Assembly (NCBI GenBank): GCA_032622095.1
Contig: CP136069.1
Coordinates: 63,780,819-63,844,818 of the forward strand
Direction: 5' to 3'
Length of the DNA: 64,000 nucleotides
From: Siphonodentalium dalli
Lineage: Eukaryota; Mollusca; Scaphopoda; Gadilida; Siphonodentaliidae
The notes under the pieces: model-generated
Told to the model about the DNA's origin: nothing
Database searches by the model: none
The model's input: only the letters and a program-made list of their open reading frames with translations
Made by a program: the position numbers and the translations under genes
In this document: piece by piece, positions 10,510 to 21,510 of the stretch
How the letters are laid out: each line of letters opens with the position of its first letter
How positions within the stretch are numbered: the stretch's first letter is position 1

Positions 10510-11440
10510 TTATATAGGGGAAACTGGGGTGGAGTGGGATATTTGTTCTTCATATGCTCTTAACTCAATTCGTGCTACATATCCAACTGTTGTTTTGTGT
10601 ATGATTTATACATAATTGACTGCCGCAACTAATTGGGTTGTGTATACCATTGCCAACTTGATATATTTCCCATGCTGGCAACTTAAACAAGGTAACCAAA
10701 TGTCACACACTTCCCCGGGTCATGTGGTACAGTGGGTCACCCACTGGAATTCAATAACATACCACATAACAACAACCGAAACAGTTATTCATTCAAAGAG
10801 GGAAATTTGTTCCGTGGTAACACACATTTATATAGTCGAAATATAAGGCTTTATTGATACTTCCACTCAATCGGGGAGGAGTGGGACCAAGTTTCGATCC
10901 ATATATGGCCCAAATTCTAATCCGACAAGTTAATTAAAAAACATTCTGTTAGGTGTCTACATGTAGAAGATAAAAGCATCCAGGAATGTTGTTTTTCCAA
11001 ATATCTGTACAACTCTACATTACTGTAAGTAACCGTCCCAATGTACACCAAGCTACGTGTCCCACTCCACCACACCATGGTCATGCCTCCATTGAGTCAA
11101 TATTCTAGCAACATGCCAATGCTAAAGCATTGAAACAGACATGCAATTTGAAGCCCAAACACAGTTGTTTCAGAGTTCAGAGTCGGTAAGAAAATATCTC
11201 TGATATGTACTTTGAAAATTTCAAAATGTTGTGCTCGGAAAAAAATTGCTCAGATTCCACAAAAACCCTTTTTTTCACACACAAATTTGAATATTCTTGC
11301 TACACATTTGATTCATGTCATATGTGCTGTGGACATCCTATGATCATCAAATGAATTCGTACAGATGAGGCAACTTATCGATGGTATGGAGTTATCTCCA
11401 CTGTCCCATTGTACCCACTCCACCCCAGTTCCCCTACCCC
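10510..11440. repeat. Element bounded by inverted GGGGAACTGGGGTGGAGTGGG
   Basis: GGGGAAACTGGGGTGGAGTG at 10,516 has its reverse complement at 11,411-11,433 (CCACTCCACCCCAGTTCCCC). Shorter versions of the same motif recur inside: GGGGAGGAGTGGGACC near 10,876 (forward) and GTCCCACTCCACC near 11,060 (reverse). The motif therefore labels both termini and internal positions. Three short ORFs of 74-81 codons are present but unrecognised. Confidence 0.6.
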
Positions 11441-11550
11441 GCTGTCAAGGGTGACGGGAGACCTGGTGATTTAAACGCGACGTTGAAGCCAATCAGATTG
11501 CTAGTTACAACCGGAAGTGGGGAGACAAGTGTGAATATGTTAGTATATAG

Positions 11551-11706
11551 AGGATCTACAACGAGTCCCCAGTTTATTGCGGAATTTACAAAACGAGTCC
11601 AGTAAATTAGGTCTGGACCGAGCCTTTGGCCAGGTGCAGACTAATTTACTGGAAGAGTTTTGTAATTTCCGCTATAAACAGGGGACGAGTTGTAGATTCT
11701 ATTTAT
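11551..11706. repeat. Palindromic MITE, about 65 bp arms
   Basis: Left arm GATCTACAACGAGTCCCC... and right arm ...GGGGACGAGTTGTAGAT are near-perfect complements through AGTAAATTAG/CTAATTTACT, with a loop of about 25 bases. Two overlapping ORFs of 62-74 codons are by-products of the palindrome. Confidence 0.7.
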
Positions 11707-11849
11707 TACATGATCCAAAAGCTCGACAAAACATACTTAAATCAACAAATGAGACGCGAAACTAACATCGGCTTCAATAAGGCATGCGATGACGTTTCAC
11801 GTAACTATATATGCATCAAGAAATAGTCCAGATAAATAAAGATTCTTTG

Positions 11850-13244
11850 GCGTATTTAATGGCGTATATTTAATGACATAACTTTTCAAACCCTTCATTC
11901 ATTATAGTTTTTTTGGAAAAATATTGGAAGCATATGCATAGTAGCGAATATTGCTACAGATTTACAGTAGTCAGCCCACAAAATATAAAATAAAATATAG
12001 ATAGTGTCATACCTATATACGTTAATTTTGATAGAATCCGAGCACTATTTCGCACAATAGTGTTAAAGATGGATTATCTCTTTAAATAACAAATTTGAAA
12101 TAGTTTTGTGGGTTAAATAATAAATATGAAAGGCTTCTATCAATTAATATTGATTTTATTTCGACTATTTTATTGGGACCGTTTATTTGTCTATTTTTAT
12201 AACAGACCATTCGGGTGATACCATATAGCGATATAGAGCATTATGCTGTTCCTATGGCTACGTACCGAACGTCAAATGTTCCAGATTGATTGGTTGTATT
12301 GTTTTATTCCATAGTAATAAGCGATAATGAGTATAATTAACGTTTATTTACGACAAAATTACACAATAAAATTTCTGGTCCCTGTTAACAGTAACCACTA
12401 TTATTCGTTAGCTAAACAACCACACCTATTTAGACCAGAAATTATTCGAAATAAAATTAATATTAATCGATAGAAGCATTTCCGGACAGAAGTCTTCGAT
12501 TCAGATCTAATCGATCTAATTTATACCCCGGTAACTATATAATACATGTTTACAAAGAGATAATCCACCTTTAAATTTTAGACTAGGGCATTTAAGCTAG
12601 GCCGCGTTCCCACAAACCTTGAATTCGGTGGGTTCTGCGAAGAACCAAACTTAGGATATTCGTTCCAGGTGGAACCAAAGCTGTCTGGTTCTATGTTGGT
12701 ATTTGGAGCTATTTTCTTTGAGTGTAGCATCTATTATTAGTAAGCGGCTTCAGTGGGGTAATTCCCAAAAGAAAAATAACAACAATGCGGTGCCGAATCA
12801 CAGATGTGACAACTTCACAAAACTAATTACAAATTTAACCTGATTAACATACGATAAGTAGGTTTCACGAAGTATTCTAAAAAATCACACTTGCACTCAA
12901 AATAACTAAAATACTGTTATAATTTGATCAAAATCTGCCCGAACTATCGACTGTTTACAAACGGATGCTACACAATATCTATGTCTATTATTTATGATAA
13001 CATCGGAAATTAGCCGACATTTGCATTAAATGTAGCGAGGTGAGGGCAAGCCATGGTCGTTGCCCATATAAGCGAGATCACTGAGTCACGGCAATTGGTT
13101 TCATCCTGCTCCGTTCCGTGGTTTCAGAAATTCATCCAGCTCCGGAACTTTGACATGTAGCACTAAAACCACGGAACCGGGCCAAGTACATTGTATGTGG
13201 ATCCAATGTGGCCGCGAGTTAGTGACAGGGCGTATTGAGTGAAC
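11850..13244. other. Intron-1 sequence without a recognised gene
   Basis: AT-rich and mostly without internal repetition. A block at 12,600-12,730 (GAACCAAACTTA, GGTTCTA.GTTGGTAT) is shared with 32,265-32,400, so it is another dispersed repeat. A small complementary pair around CCACGGAACC/TCCGTTCCGTGG lies at about 13,110-13,180. No coding exon could be supported. Confidence 0.4.
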
Positions 13245-14393
13245 ATTCTGCTTTACGAAAGTATGTTTTTGGATAATGGATATCATCGTTCAACTTGGCG
13301 ATAAATTCATTCATCTGAGGGAGGATATGTGTTCATTTTTTAACACCATTGGTCTGGGTTGATGTTATCTACCGACTTGGTGATACCAGGTGTACGGGGT
13401 GTATGCATGGTCGTGCAACGAATGACGCGCATGTGTCTTGGTGCGGGAGCGATTGGATGTCGATTTATATATCCGGTGATTAATTGTCGTCGTGGGTGGA
13501 CACATTGATCGGCGTGCCTTTTACATCTGTATACAAATTGCTGACACTACTTCAATATATACTTCCTTTCTGACTCTGTCCACGGCTGGGTACTAATATT
13601 TGGGTTTCTATATTTAGCGTGGGGTTTTCCAGTCAAAATGGCAAAACTAATCGACAAACAGTCACATTTCTTATGTGATTTGAGAATAATTCCCGCATTA
13701 AAATCTTAATGACAGAATGGTATATAATTAGAGCGGTTGATTCGTCAAAATTGCAGTAAATTAGAAATCTTGTGTTTGACTTGCCATGCGTGTTGTCGTG
13801 GCAATTAATGTCGTCCATATTCTGCTTTACGAAAGTATGTTTTTGGATAATGGATATCATCGTTCAACTTGGCGATAAATTCATTCATCTGAGGGAGGAT
13901 ATGTGTTCATTTTTTAACACCATTGGTCTGGGTTGATGTTATCTACCGACTTGGTGATACCAGGTGTACGGGGGTGTATGCATGGTCGTGCGACGAATGA
14001 CGCGCATGTGTCTTGGTGCGGGAGCGATTGGATGTCGATTTATATATCCGGTGATTAATTGTCGTCGTGGGTGGACACATTGATCGGCGTGCCTTTTACA
14101 TCTGTATACAAATTGCTGACACTACTTCAATATATACTTCCTTTCTGACTCTGTCCACGGCTGGGTACTAATATTTGGGTTTCTATATTTAGCGTGGGGT
14201 TTTCCAGTCAAAATGGCAAAACTAATCGACAAACAGTCACATTTCTTATGTGATTTGAGAATAATTCCCGCATTAAAATCTTAATGACAGAATGGTATAT
14301 AATTAGAGCGGTTGATTCGTCAAAATTGCAGTAAATTAGAAATCTTGTGTTTGACTTGCCATGCGTGTTGTCGTGGCAATTAATGTCGTCCAT
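13245..14393 (+). repeat. Near-identical tandem duplication, two 574-575 bp copies
   Basis: Copy one runs 13,245-13,818 and copy two 13,819-14,393. I saw only two differences: CAACGAATG against CGACGAATG, and one extra G in a G run. The last 260 bases of each copy are also homologous to 7,560-7,900, which is much more diverged. The duplication is therefore recent, or an assembly artefact. The small - strand ORFs in each copy are identical and unrecognised. Confidence 0.9.
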
Positions 14394-14399
14394 ATTTAT

Positions 14400-15120
14400 T
14401 TTTTAATTTTCCTCCATATATGAAGATTTATAATTACATGCATGATATAAGTATACAGGTTTAGCACATGAACATAATTTGATGACTATATATAAGCAAA
14501 TAAATTTGTAACAAACATAATTTATATCAATTAAGGTATGCTACGTCAATGCTTACTGTTAGGTTTATTTACATTTTCAAAGTGCATTTCTCATGACGGG
14601 TTGCATCTCAGATATATGGTGGTGCAGTGTGGCATTTATGTCATCATAATGCAAGCAGACAGACTCTGATTATATTCATCTATCACAATCATCGCATGTC
14701 CTTTTATAATGACAGAATGTAAAACCCTTCACGAGTATTTATGACATTAGTGGAAATTACATAACCTGTGTCGAAATGATAATATTTCCAGATGTTCACA
14801 GTGACTCTGACGAAAAAGATGACCATACCCTGCTAGTCAGATACACATGGAACATTAAATGGAGGATGACCAAGGAAGCATGCAAGCTAATTGTTCTACC
14901 TCCCCCATGCCATCCGCCCACAAGAAGGCCTGCTTTAGTATAGAAATGGTTAAATGGATTATCCCACTAAGTTATAAAAGTATACATTGGAATGCACAGT
15001 CTATTATTCATCTGGAGGGATGTTCAGGAAATATCATGAGACAGACAGGCGAACATATAATACAAGTGAAGAAGGATTTCTATTCATTGGTGGGGAAAAT
15101 GTTCAGATAATGAGTTTCAT
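14400..15120. repeat. Unassigned sequence ending in a partial CCCTTTC-family MITE
   Basis: 14,400-14,940 shows no gene or repeated block. From 14,946 the sequence AAATGGATTATCCCACTAAGT, then CATCTGGAGGGATGTTCAGG and TTGGTGGGGAAAATGTTCAG, follows the family of 2499-2746, but the CCCTTT terminus is lost. Confidence 0.55.
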
Positions 15121-15374
15121 TCAGGGTTCCAGACCTCCAGCATAACACAAATCTAACGTAACATTGTTATTCTGTTGGAAAAATGTTGAAAACAAAATAT
15201 GACATGTAAACTGGACCAATATATACATACCAAAGAATATCATTTGTTATTGAATAATTAACAAACTAATTGTCAGTGTCCCTCTAAAACATCAAAAATG
15301 AATGTATAGAAAATTAAATATCGTAAAAATGGAGTCTTATTTGTAGCATTTCTTATTCAAGACAAGTTATTTAA

Positions 15375-15752
15375 AGTAATGTGAAACACTCCACTGAGAC
15401 ATATTGTGGACTTATTTCGTTGAATAAAAACAACCATGCATTTAGTATCCAAACACTATCCCCATTGGCAGTATGACGCAACGAACTACGATTGTCGTAC
15501 ATTTCAGAGAACGCACTAATGTAAATATTTTTGTATTCCTTTCTTCTTTTCTTTTTTTTTGGGACGCATTATTGGGCGTAAACATTTCGACAATGCATGA
15601 TTGCGCCAATGGTAGTCACTGCGTGTAATTCGTGGATAACAATGACGATTTTTTTGTGACTATTTGTATATCAAATTTATGAAAATAAGTTATTTTGGCA
15701 CGATTCTGTGTTAGTCCGTTCTGAACACCTCACCGAAGTGTTTCACACCACT
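15375..15752. mobile_element. 378 bp TTAA-flanked MITE, GTGTGAAACACT termini
   Basis: Left end AGTAATGTGAAACACTCC follows TTAA (15,371-15,374). Right end GAAGTGTTTCACACCACT precedes TTAA (15,753-15,756). The two ends are an 18-base TIR with three mismatches, and the TTAA pair is the expected target duplication. The interior has no ORF of note. This is the only complete copy of the family; partial ones are at 1478, 6121 and 48,106. Confidence 0.75.
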
Positions 15753-15767
15753 TTAATACAATCTAAT

Positions 15768-16115
15768 CTAAATAAAAATTAAAATAGGTTTCGCAAAATT
15801 TGGTCTAGACCTCTTATTACATCCATAACTCGTCAATGAGTATTTAACAATTAAAGGGTTATGATACATAATCCGATTTAACGCCCCGAAATTACCATTA
15901 ATTTTCTTCGGCTTCGGGGGTAAAACATTTTGGAAATCGGATGCGTTTAACTGCATCAGCAGCAACCCCAACCTGTGAAAGCAGCTTAAGACGTCGAAAA
16001 GTATCGTCATCAACACGAATACGGTATGCTGTGATAGTTGACATACATACATACATACATACATACACAAATGTATACTTAAATATGAATCCGTAATAAT
16101 GTTTCGTTCATGCAA
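15768..16115. other. Short repeats, CATA microsatellite
   Basis: 15,830-15,866 repeats the right end of the CCCTTTC-family MITE (CGTCAATGAGTATTTAACA, AAAGGGTTA). 16,041-16,066 is (CATA)n. A 115-codon - strand ORF spans both, but it is made partly of the microsatellite and resembles nothing known. Confidence 0.5.
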
Positions 16116-16370
16116 ATAGACATGTTATATGGAACCATCCTGATTATACGTGAACATTTTAGGTGTTACCATTTCTGATAACACGTGTTGGGGAATTCCA
16201 ATTTGAACTAGGATTCACCAAATATGGAAGTTGTAAATAATACCCGCGCATCGTCCCAACTGGTAAATAAAAACCATTATTACAGGTACAGGACTTTTTC
16301 GGCAAATATTATATCGTGAGTATTTATTGGTAATAAACTAATTTGGATACCTAAATCGGCTTTTGGTGAA

Positions 16371-16495
16371 ATGTTGTTGTTGTTGTTGTTGTTGTTGTCG
16401 TCGAATCGGATTATGTATATATATGTTGTCGTCGAATCGGATTATGTATATATATTTATATTGTTGTCGAATCGGATTATGTATATATATTTAAC
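16371..16495 (+). repeat. (GTT)n run and a 28 bp minisatellite
   Basis: A (GTT)n tract at 16,371-16,396 passes into three copies of a unit reading GTCGAATCGGATTATGTATA followed by TATAT. The unit length varies between about 28 and 35 bases because of expansion of the TA/TTTATA part. It lies directly upstream of the LINE. Confidence 0.8.
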
Positions 16496-16839
16496 TATCG
16501 TCCTTCCAGCGCAGATGACAATTATATTCAGCGGGAGAGAAATCTGGCTAGTTTGCCATATATTCCTAATGCAAGCCAGCCAATTATCAGCAATTGACCT
16601 CGTGTAATTCCAGGTGTACTTTTTGATAGTGCATGCTAACAAATTGTCAGCAATTTACCTATTATTTATAATCGTGATAGATAATGCATGTCTGTCCATG
16701 CATGAATTCACCATCCGAGCACATGATGAATTCCCACTGACTAATGGACTAATTATGGGCGCTATGCACTTAGCACTTTTCTTCATCGATTGTGAGGGCA
16801 TGTTCGCACACTTACACATTAGTAGAAAAAACATTGCTC

Positions 16840-17181
16840 AAAATTTGGAAGTGTGACAAAGAAAACATAAAAGGTTGGTACAGAATAGGGAAGAAAACTG
16901 ATGGAAAACAACGACCAATCAAAGTAATTCTGAATAGCGAACATAACCGTGACCTGTCAATATCCAACGCGATATCTCACAACAAAAGCGATACCGAAAC
17001 AGTGGCAGCGGACAAGATATACTTCAATGCCGACTACACTCCGAAAGAATCAGAACTAAGAAACAAATTGAGAGATGGGCTCGCCGAAAAGAAAAAAAAC
17101 AATCCCAACGATAAATTTGCCATAAGAAAAAATCGAGTTGAGAAAATTATCAACCGACGGAAGCTCCAAAATTATCAATGA
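16840..17181 (+). pseudogene. LINE ORF1-like C-terminal fragment
   Basis: The reading frame contains RIGKKTDGKQRPIKV and then DYTPKESELRNKLRDGL, followed by lysine-rich residues and a stop at 17,181. The pattern of a 'RP-I-K-V' strand followed by 'TPKE.ELR..L' is the nucleic-acid-binding C-terminal part of many LINE ORF1 proteins. The N-terminal half is missing; only unrelated sequence precedes it. Confidence 0.6.
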
Positions 17182-17227
17182 CAGGAAAATCACACATCAA
17201 CAAAAAAGAATGATAAAAACATTTCGA

Positions 17228-17920
17228 ACAGTATTATATATACAAATGCAGATAATTTACTTAATAAAATTGACGAACTAACAATAATAGTCAACACCGT
17301 TATATACAATCACATTGCATGACGGGAGGAGTCCTGATATACACAAACAAGTCACTAAAAGCTGAACCGTGTGATAATATGATGAAACACTCATTTGTGG
17401 AATCAGAATTGGTGTCAATGGGAAAACACCTGAAAATGAATCTGTTCTTCTCGGATGTGTTTATCGGAGCCCAAATTCATATGCCGAAAACAATCGAAAA
17501 TTAAATGAAATGCTGATCGGAATAAACAAAATAAAACCAAAACATTTAATTATCAATGGCGATTTTCACTTTCCAGATATTTCGTGGATTCACAGTGATT
17601 GTAGCAAAGAGGAGGACAAACAATTTATGGAAACAGTACATGAATCCTTGCTACTCCACCAATTAGTGACAAAACCGACAAGACATCGAGAAAATCAGGC
17701 TGAAAATATTCTTGATTTGGTGTTCACCAACAACACGGACTTAATAAGTAAAATTATACACGAATCGGCGATAGGTAAAAGTGACCACGATGTCCTCGAA
17801 ATCGTTGTTCATCCATGTTTAATCTTTCCACCAGATACTAAACAAACCAAACGTCTTCAGTTCGACAAGGCCAACTACGATAATATACGCAAACGGATAA
17901 CGATACTGAATGGGGCGTGA
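17228..17920 (+). pseudogene. LINE endonuclease domain, broken
   Basis: Starts with IIYTNADNLLNKIDEL, the typical opening of CR1-like endonucleases. A deletion then joins it to GGVLIYTNKSLKAE, and a frameshift near 17,490-17,510 precedes the frame holding LIINGDFHFPDISW, then LVTKPTRHRENQAENILDL and GKSDHDVLEI. The GDF..P...W and SDH motifs of the metal-dependent endonuclease fold are preserved. The early catalytic asparagine/glutamate region (about 60 residues) is lost. Confidence 0.8.
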
Positions 17921-19740
17921 CATTAGACCGGGACTGCAAGGCAGCTTGGGATGTTTTCTACACGATTATAAATGAACATATGGCTGCCAACGTGCCGGTG
18001 TGTAAATCGACAGGTTGCACACACAAAAAATCAACCAAGTGGACATCCACAGATACTATAAGTTCAGTTAGATACAACAGGGAGTTATATAAACGATATA
18101 AAAAGGCCAAGACAAGACTATAGATTATGAAGCATACAAAATAGCCAGATCTTCAACAAATAAGTGTATTAAAGATGCCAAAATAAAATACGAAAGGCAA
18201 ATATCGCGAGATTGCAGCAAAAACCCGAAAGCATTCTGGGGGTACGTCAAATGTCGGACAAAACTTAATGGAGGAATAAAATCATCTGTCTGTATGTCTG
18301 TCTGTCTGGCGAAAACAGATGAACAAAAGGCGATCGTTTTGAACTACTTTTTCGCGAGTGTATTTAACGAAGAGAATTAAAAAAAACATCCCAGAAACTC
18401 CTGAAGTAAATAAAGGAACGTACCTGTCCGAAATCATTGTAACTCCGAAGGCAGTTGAAAACAAGCTTCACGAAATTAACGCTTCAAAAAGTTCTGGTCC
18501 AGATGAAATCCTACTAGATTCTTAAAGGAATTGGCCAAACCACTTAGGTTCCCGCTTAGCACACTTTTTAATCAATCAATATGCGAAGGAGTACTGCCAA
18601 ACATTTGGAAAATTTCAACATGGATTTAGGAAGAACCTTTCTTGTAAGACTCAGCTGATTTAATTTCTGGAACATCTAACAAAAAGTCTTGACGAGAACA
18701 ACCCGGTCGATGTCATGTACTTAGACTTCCGAAAAGCATTTGACACTGTTCCTCACCAACGACTGATTAGAAAACTGACATCACACGGGATAGGAAGCAC
18801 CACAGTTCGATGGATCGCAAACTTCTTGACTGACATAAAACAGAGGGTTGCAGTGAATTCGACACGTTCTGGTTGGAGGAAGGTTTCAAGTGGAGTCCCG
18901 CAACGAAAATAGTTGGAAATCCAAATACGCAGATGTTACAAAACCACATCGACGAAGCATGCGAGTGGTCGCGAAAATGGCAACTCTATTTCAATTCATC
19001 GAAAATAAATGTTGTCCATTTCGGCCACAATAATCCACAAATGTCCTACTACATGTCGGACACCGATACGCGACATTCCAGCAATTCTGAGGAATACACG
19101 AAATACATTGGCGTAACAATTGACAATAAACTAAAATTCGACAACCACATTAACTGTGCCATCAGCAAAGCCTATCAGATCCTGGGAGTGATAAACCGAT
19201 AATTCAGCCAGATAGACTCGGGAATCTTGAAACGACTATATACTTCAATGGTGAGGCCGATATTAGAATACTGCGATAACGTATGGTCTCCACATCTCAT
19301 CGGACAGTCTCAAAAGCTTGAGCGTGTCCAAAGACGGGCAACGCGCCTTGTGTGTAGTTACAGAAACACGAATGTGGAGACAGAATGGTATTTCTAAATA
19401 TACCATCCCTTACATACAGAAGACTAAGAAGTGATCTCATCGAAACCTACAAATATTTACGCAGTCAATATAATTCCATCCCGGGTCAGTTCTTTCAGAA
19501 AGCGCAATATACATCGACCAGGGGACATTCATGGAAACTAAACATTTGTTCCAAAAATAAGGACATTCGTAAGTTTTTATTTTCGAGCAGAGTATGCGCA
19601 GAATGGAACTCGTTACCAGAAATCGTTGTAGAAGCTCCAACACTTCTACACTTTAAAGAACAAATCGACGTACATTTGTATCACAGGAGATATGAAACAG
19701 ATTTTGTTAAATTGACTCACATTAATTTATGCTAATATAA
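17917..19740 (+). pseudogene. LINE reverse transcriptase, catalytic core deleted
   Basis: Order of remnants: connector with KNPKAFWGYVK (about 18,220), AIVLNYFFASVFNEEN (about 18,335), QHGFRKNLSCKTQL (about 18,620), VMYLDFRKAFDTVPHQRL with SSGVPQ (18,712-18,905), then EACEWSRKWQLYFNSSKINV, YTKYIGVTIDNKLKFDNHIN, and the C-terminal part LERVQRRATRLV and TYRRLRSDLIETYKYL. Between GVPQ at about 18,903 and the EW.KWQL region the segment normally holding the Y/F-A-D-D active site is absent. A second deletion near 18,616 removed the part before QHGFRK. Confidence 0.85.
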
Positions 19741-19943
19741 TTATATGTTGATGGGACTAAAAGTCCGAAAGGACTTGTTCCTAAATTGATGATTAATTGT
19801 ATTGTATGCATAATTTATGCATTTTTATCAATTAAATATTATATTATTATTATTAGTCTGGAATAGTATGTAGTTATTTCAATAAAGAAAGCTATAATGT
19901 TCCAGGAAAAGAACGCACAAATTGCTTATAAAATGCATCTGTA

Positions 19944-20158
19944 TAGTAATGCCCAAAATAATCGACTCCTTAACCACAAAGGAATTATGGGTAACTTTTC
20001 AGGATTTAGTCGGAAATATGGCTTGTTGTCAATCATCGGAAAGCTCTCGATGAGAGCTTTCCTATGAATGGCAGCAAGCCATATTTCCGACTAAATCCTG
20101 AAAAGTTATACCCATAATTCCGTTGTGGTTAAGGAGTCGATTATTTAGGGCATTACTG
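19944..20158. mobile_element. Palindromic Tc1/mariner-like MITE, copy 1
   Basis: Nearly the whole 215 bases is one palindrome: AGTAATGCCC... at the left and ...GGGCATTACTG at the right, flanked by TA on both sides. Diagnostic internal words are CGACTCCTTAACCACA, AATTATGGGTAA, TTTCAGGATTTAGTCGGAAA, TATGGCTTGTTG and GAAAGCTCTC at the centre. Eleven copies in this window share them. TA flanks and CAGT termini point to Tc1/mariner-type mobilisation; no transposase is present. Confidence 0.85.
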
Positions 20159-20159
20159 T

Positions 20160-21040
20160 ACCACAGCTAACTATAGGTGAGCAGTAAAAACTCAGTTCAT
20201 ATATTTAATCTGAGCCATCATGTAATGCCGTTAGACAATCGGTATTACGTTCAATAACACTACAATTCGTGATATTTTCTCTCGTTAGACCTATGTGAGC
20301 TCGAGGTAAATCAAATATGACCTATATACTGCGACAAATGATGCTTGACCCGCATTCGTCATTTGATATATATATCGATCTTAATTGTTCGTGTGCTATG
20401 CGATTGATTTGCAGCATGTATGCCCATTCTGTCAGTGACCCTTGTGGCGTCTCTGGGCACGAAGTTATAAGTGTGTGTCCTGTATACATAGAGACCTAAA
20501 GTATTCCCCTCAACCTCGCTGATGGGGTCGATGCCTTCGTAATAACGCTTTGTACAGACGTTTAATTGGATACCGTTCGCATACTGAACTACGATTGATA
20601 AGAACTACAATAAGATATACCCTATAGGGTACTATATACGTCACTACAGTTTGTGTTCTTTCTATCAGTTGTCATTTTGCCATATCCGCAGCTACGATTA
20701 CGGTTTCGATTACAGGGAACTTTGTAGAAAACAATGTTTACATAAAAATAAATACATATTAAAGGGAAGACAATTCTACAAGCTCCCCGTGATTTTTTTT
20801 ATGTCCGATATGTAACGGGACATGGCAACCTGCAGGACGGGACGGGGTTCGGAACAAAATGACAAACTGTGGTACATAATTTGTATTTGCGATTAACTCA
20901 CCCATGCGAAGGTATCGCGAAAAATGGAAATCTGCCTCGACATCGTTGTTTAGAATTTAGATTTATCGATGAATACGCTAGCTAATAACATGCATTATGT
21001 ACCAAATGACGAAGTGGAATACACGCATTCATTACCATAT
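20160..21040. other. Intron-1 sequence without a recognised feature
   Basis: No repeated block and no coding exon could be supported. Phase-compatible ATG-to-donor combinations for a thioredoxin exon 1 were looked for and none was convincing. Confidence 0.35.
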
Positions 21041-21044
21041 GGTT

Positions 21045-21350
21045 TTGGTATATACTATACCTCTACCTCTGTTCCCCGGTTGAAGTTGGTGATGTTCACC
21101 CATTAGTCACCTCGATTATGCAATGTTTCTTCTGAAAATTTTGGGGATATAAAACTGAACAGAAGGAAAAAGTAACTAAGACAATGTTAATTTGAGACTA
21201 TAGACACTTCCATGATGATGAGGCCTAATCAGAATGAATGCGGCCCCCAATGGGAGAATTTGGTGACGCTAGCCCGCTGGGCGTGATATCGTCACTAAAT
21301 TCACCCTCTTGAAATCTCATTCTGCAAATGCCAGCCACACTATATCGAAG
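21045..21350. repeat. hAT-like MITE, left end replaced (AAGCCTTGAAATAG family)
   Basis: Contains the interior segment GTTGAAGTTGRTGATG.TCACCCATTAGT, AATGTTAATTTGAGACTATA, then AATTTGGTGACGCTAGCCCG and CTCATTCTGCAAATG..AGC..CACTATAT.GAAGCTTG at the right. The same order occurs at 55,112-55,395, on the same strand. It ends about 55 bases before thioredoxin exon 2. Confidence 0.65.
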
Positions 21351-21405
21351 CTTGAATGCGTTGTAATTACTCTCAAATACGCGAATCTATACTTCCTAAT
21401 TTCAG

Positions 21406-21510
21406 GACGAATTGGATGAAGTGTTCGAAGCTGCTGGGGCAAAACTTGTGATTGTAGATTTCTGGGCCACGTGGTGTGGGCCATGCAAGATGATTGGTCC
21501 AATATTTAAT
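21406..21510 (+). CDS. Thioredoxin exon 2 (active site)
   Basis: 35 codons from Asp-Glu-Leu-Asp to Ile-Phe-Asn. The acceptor is TTTCAG and the donor GTAAGT. It holds the first helix, the central strand LVIVDFW and the WCGPCK redox site. Confidence 0.95.

Larger units (their letters stand above)
16830..19850 (+). mobile_element. Degraded CR1-like non-LTR retrotransposon
   Basis: A single + strand LINE in thioredoxin intron 1, recognised from three protein remnants in order: ORF1-like C-terminus, apurinic-type endonuclease, and reverse transcriptase. Frameshifts, stops and internal deletions break it throughout. The 3' end is AT-rich and finishes in ATTATTATTATTA at about 19,846. The endonuclease and C-terminal wording fits the CR1/L2 group better than RTE or L1; the exact clade needs a tree. 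It is inactive. Confidence 0.85.

Noticed and set aside
11141-11185. Alternative thioredoxin exon 1 (15 codons, donor GTAAGA)
   Set aside because: It would make the leader longer than usual and the residues do not resemble a thioredoxin N-terminus; the 5,472 candidate fits length and wording better.
15768-16115. 115-codon - strand ORF
   Set aside because: Part of it is the CATA microsatellite read as Met-Tyr-Val-Cys repeats; no family resemblance.
16371-16607. 78-codon + strand ORF
   Set aside because: Built from the GTT run and the 28-base minisatellite.
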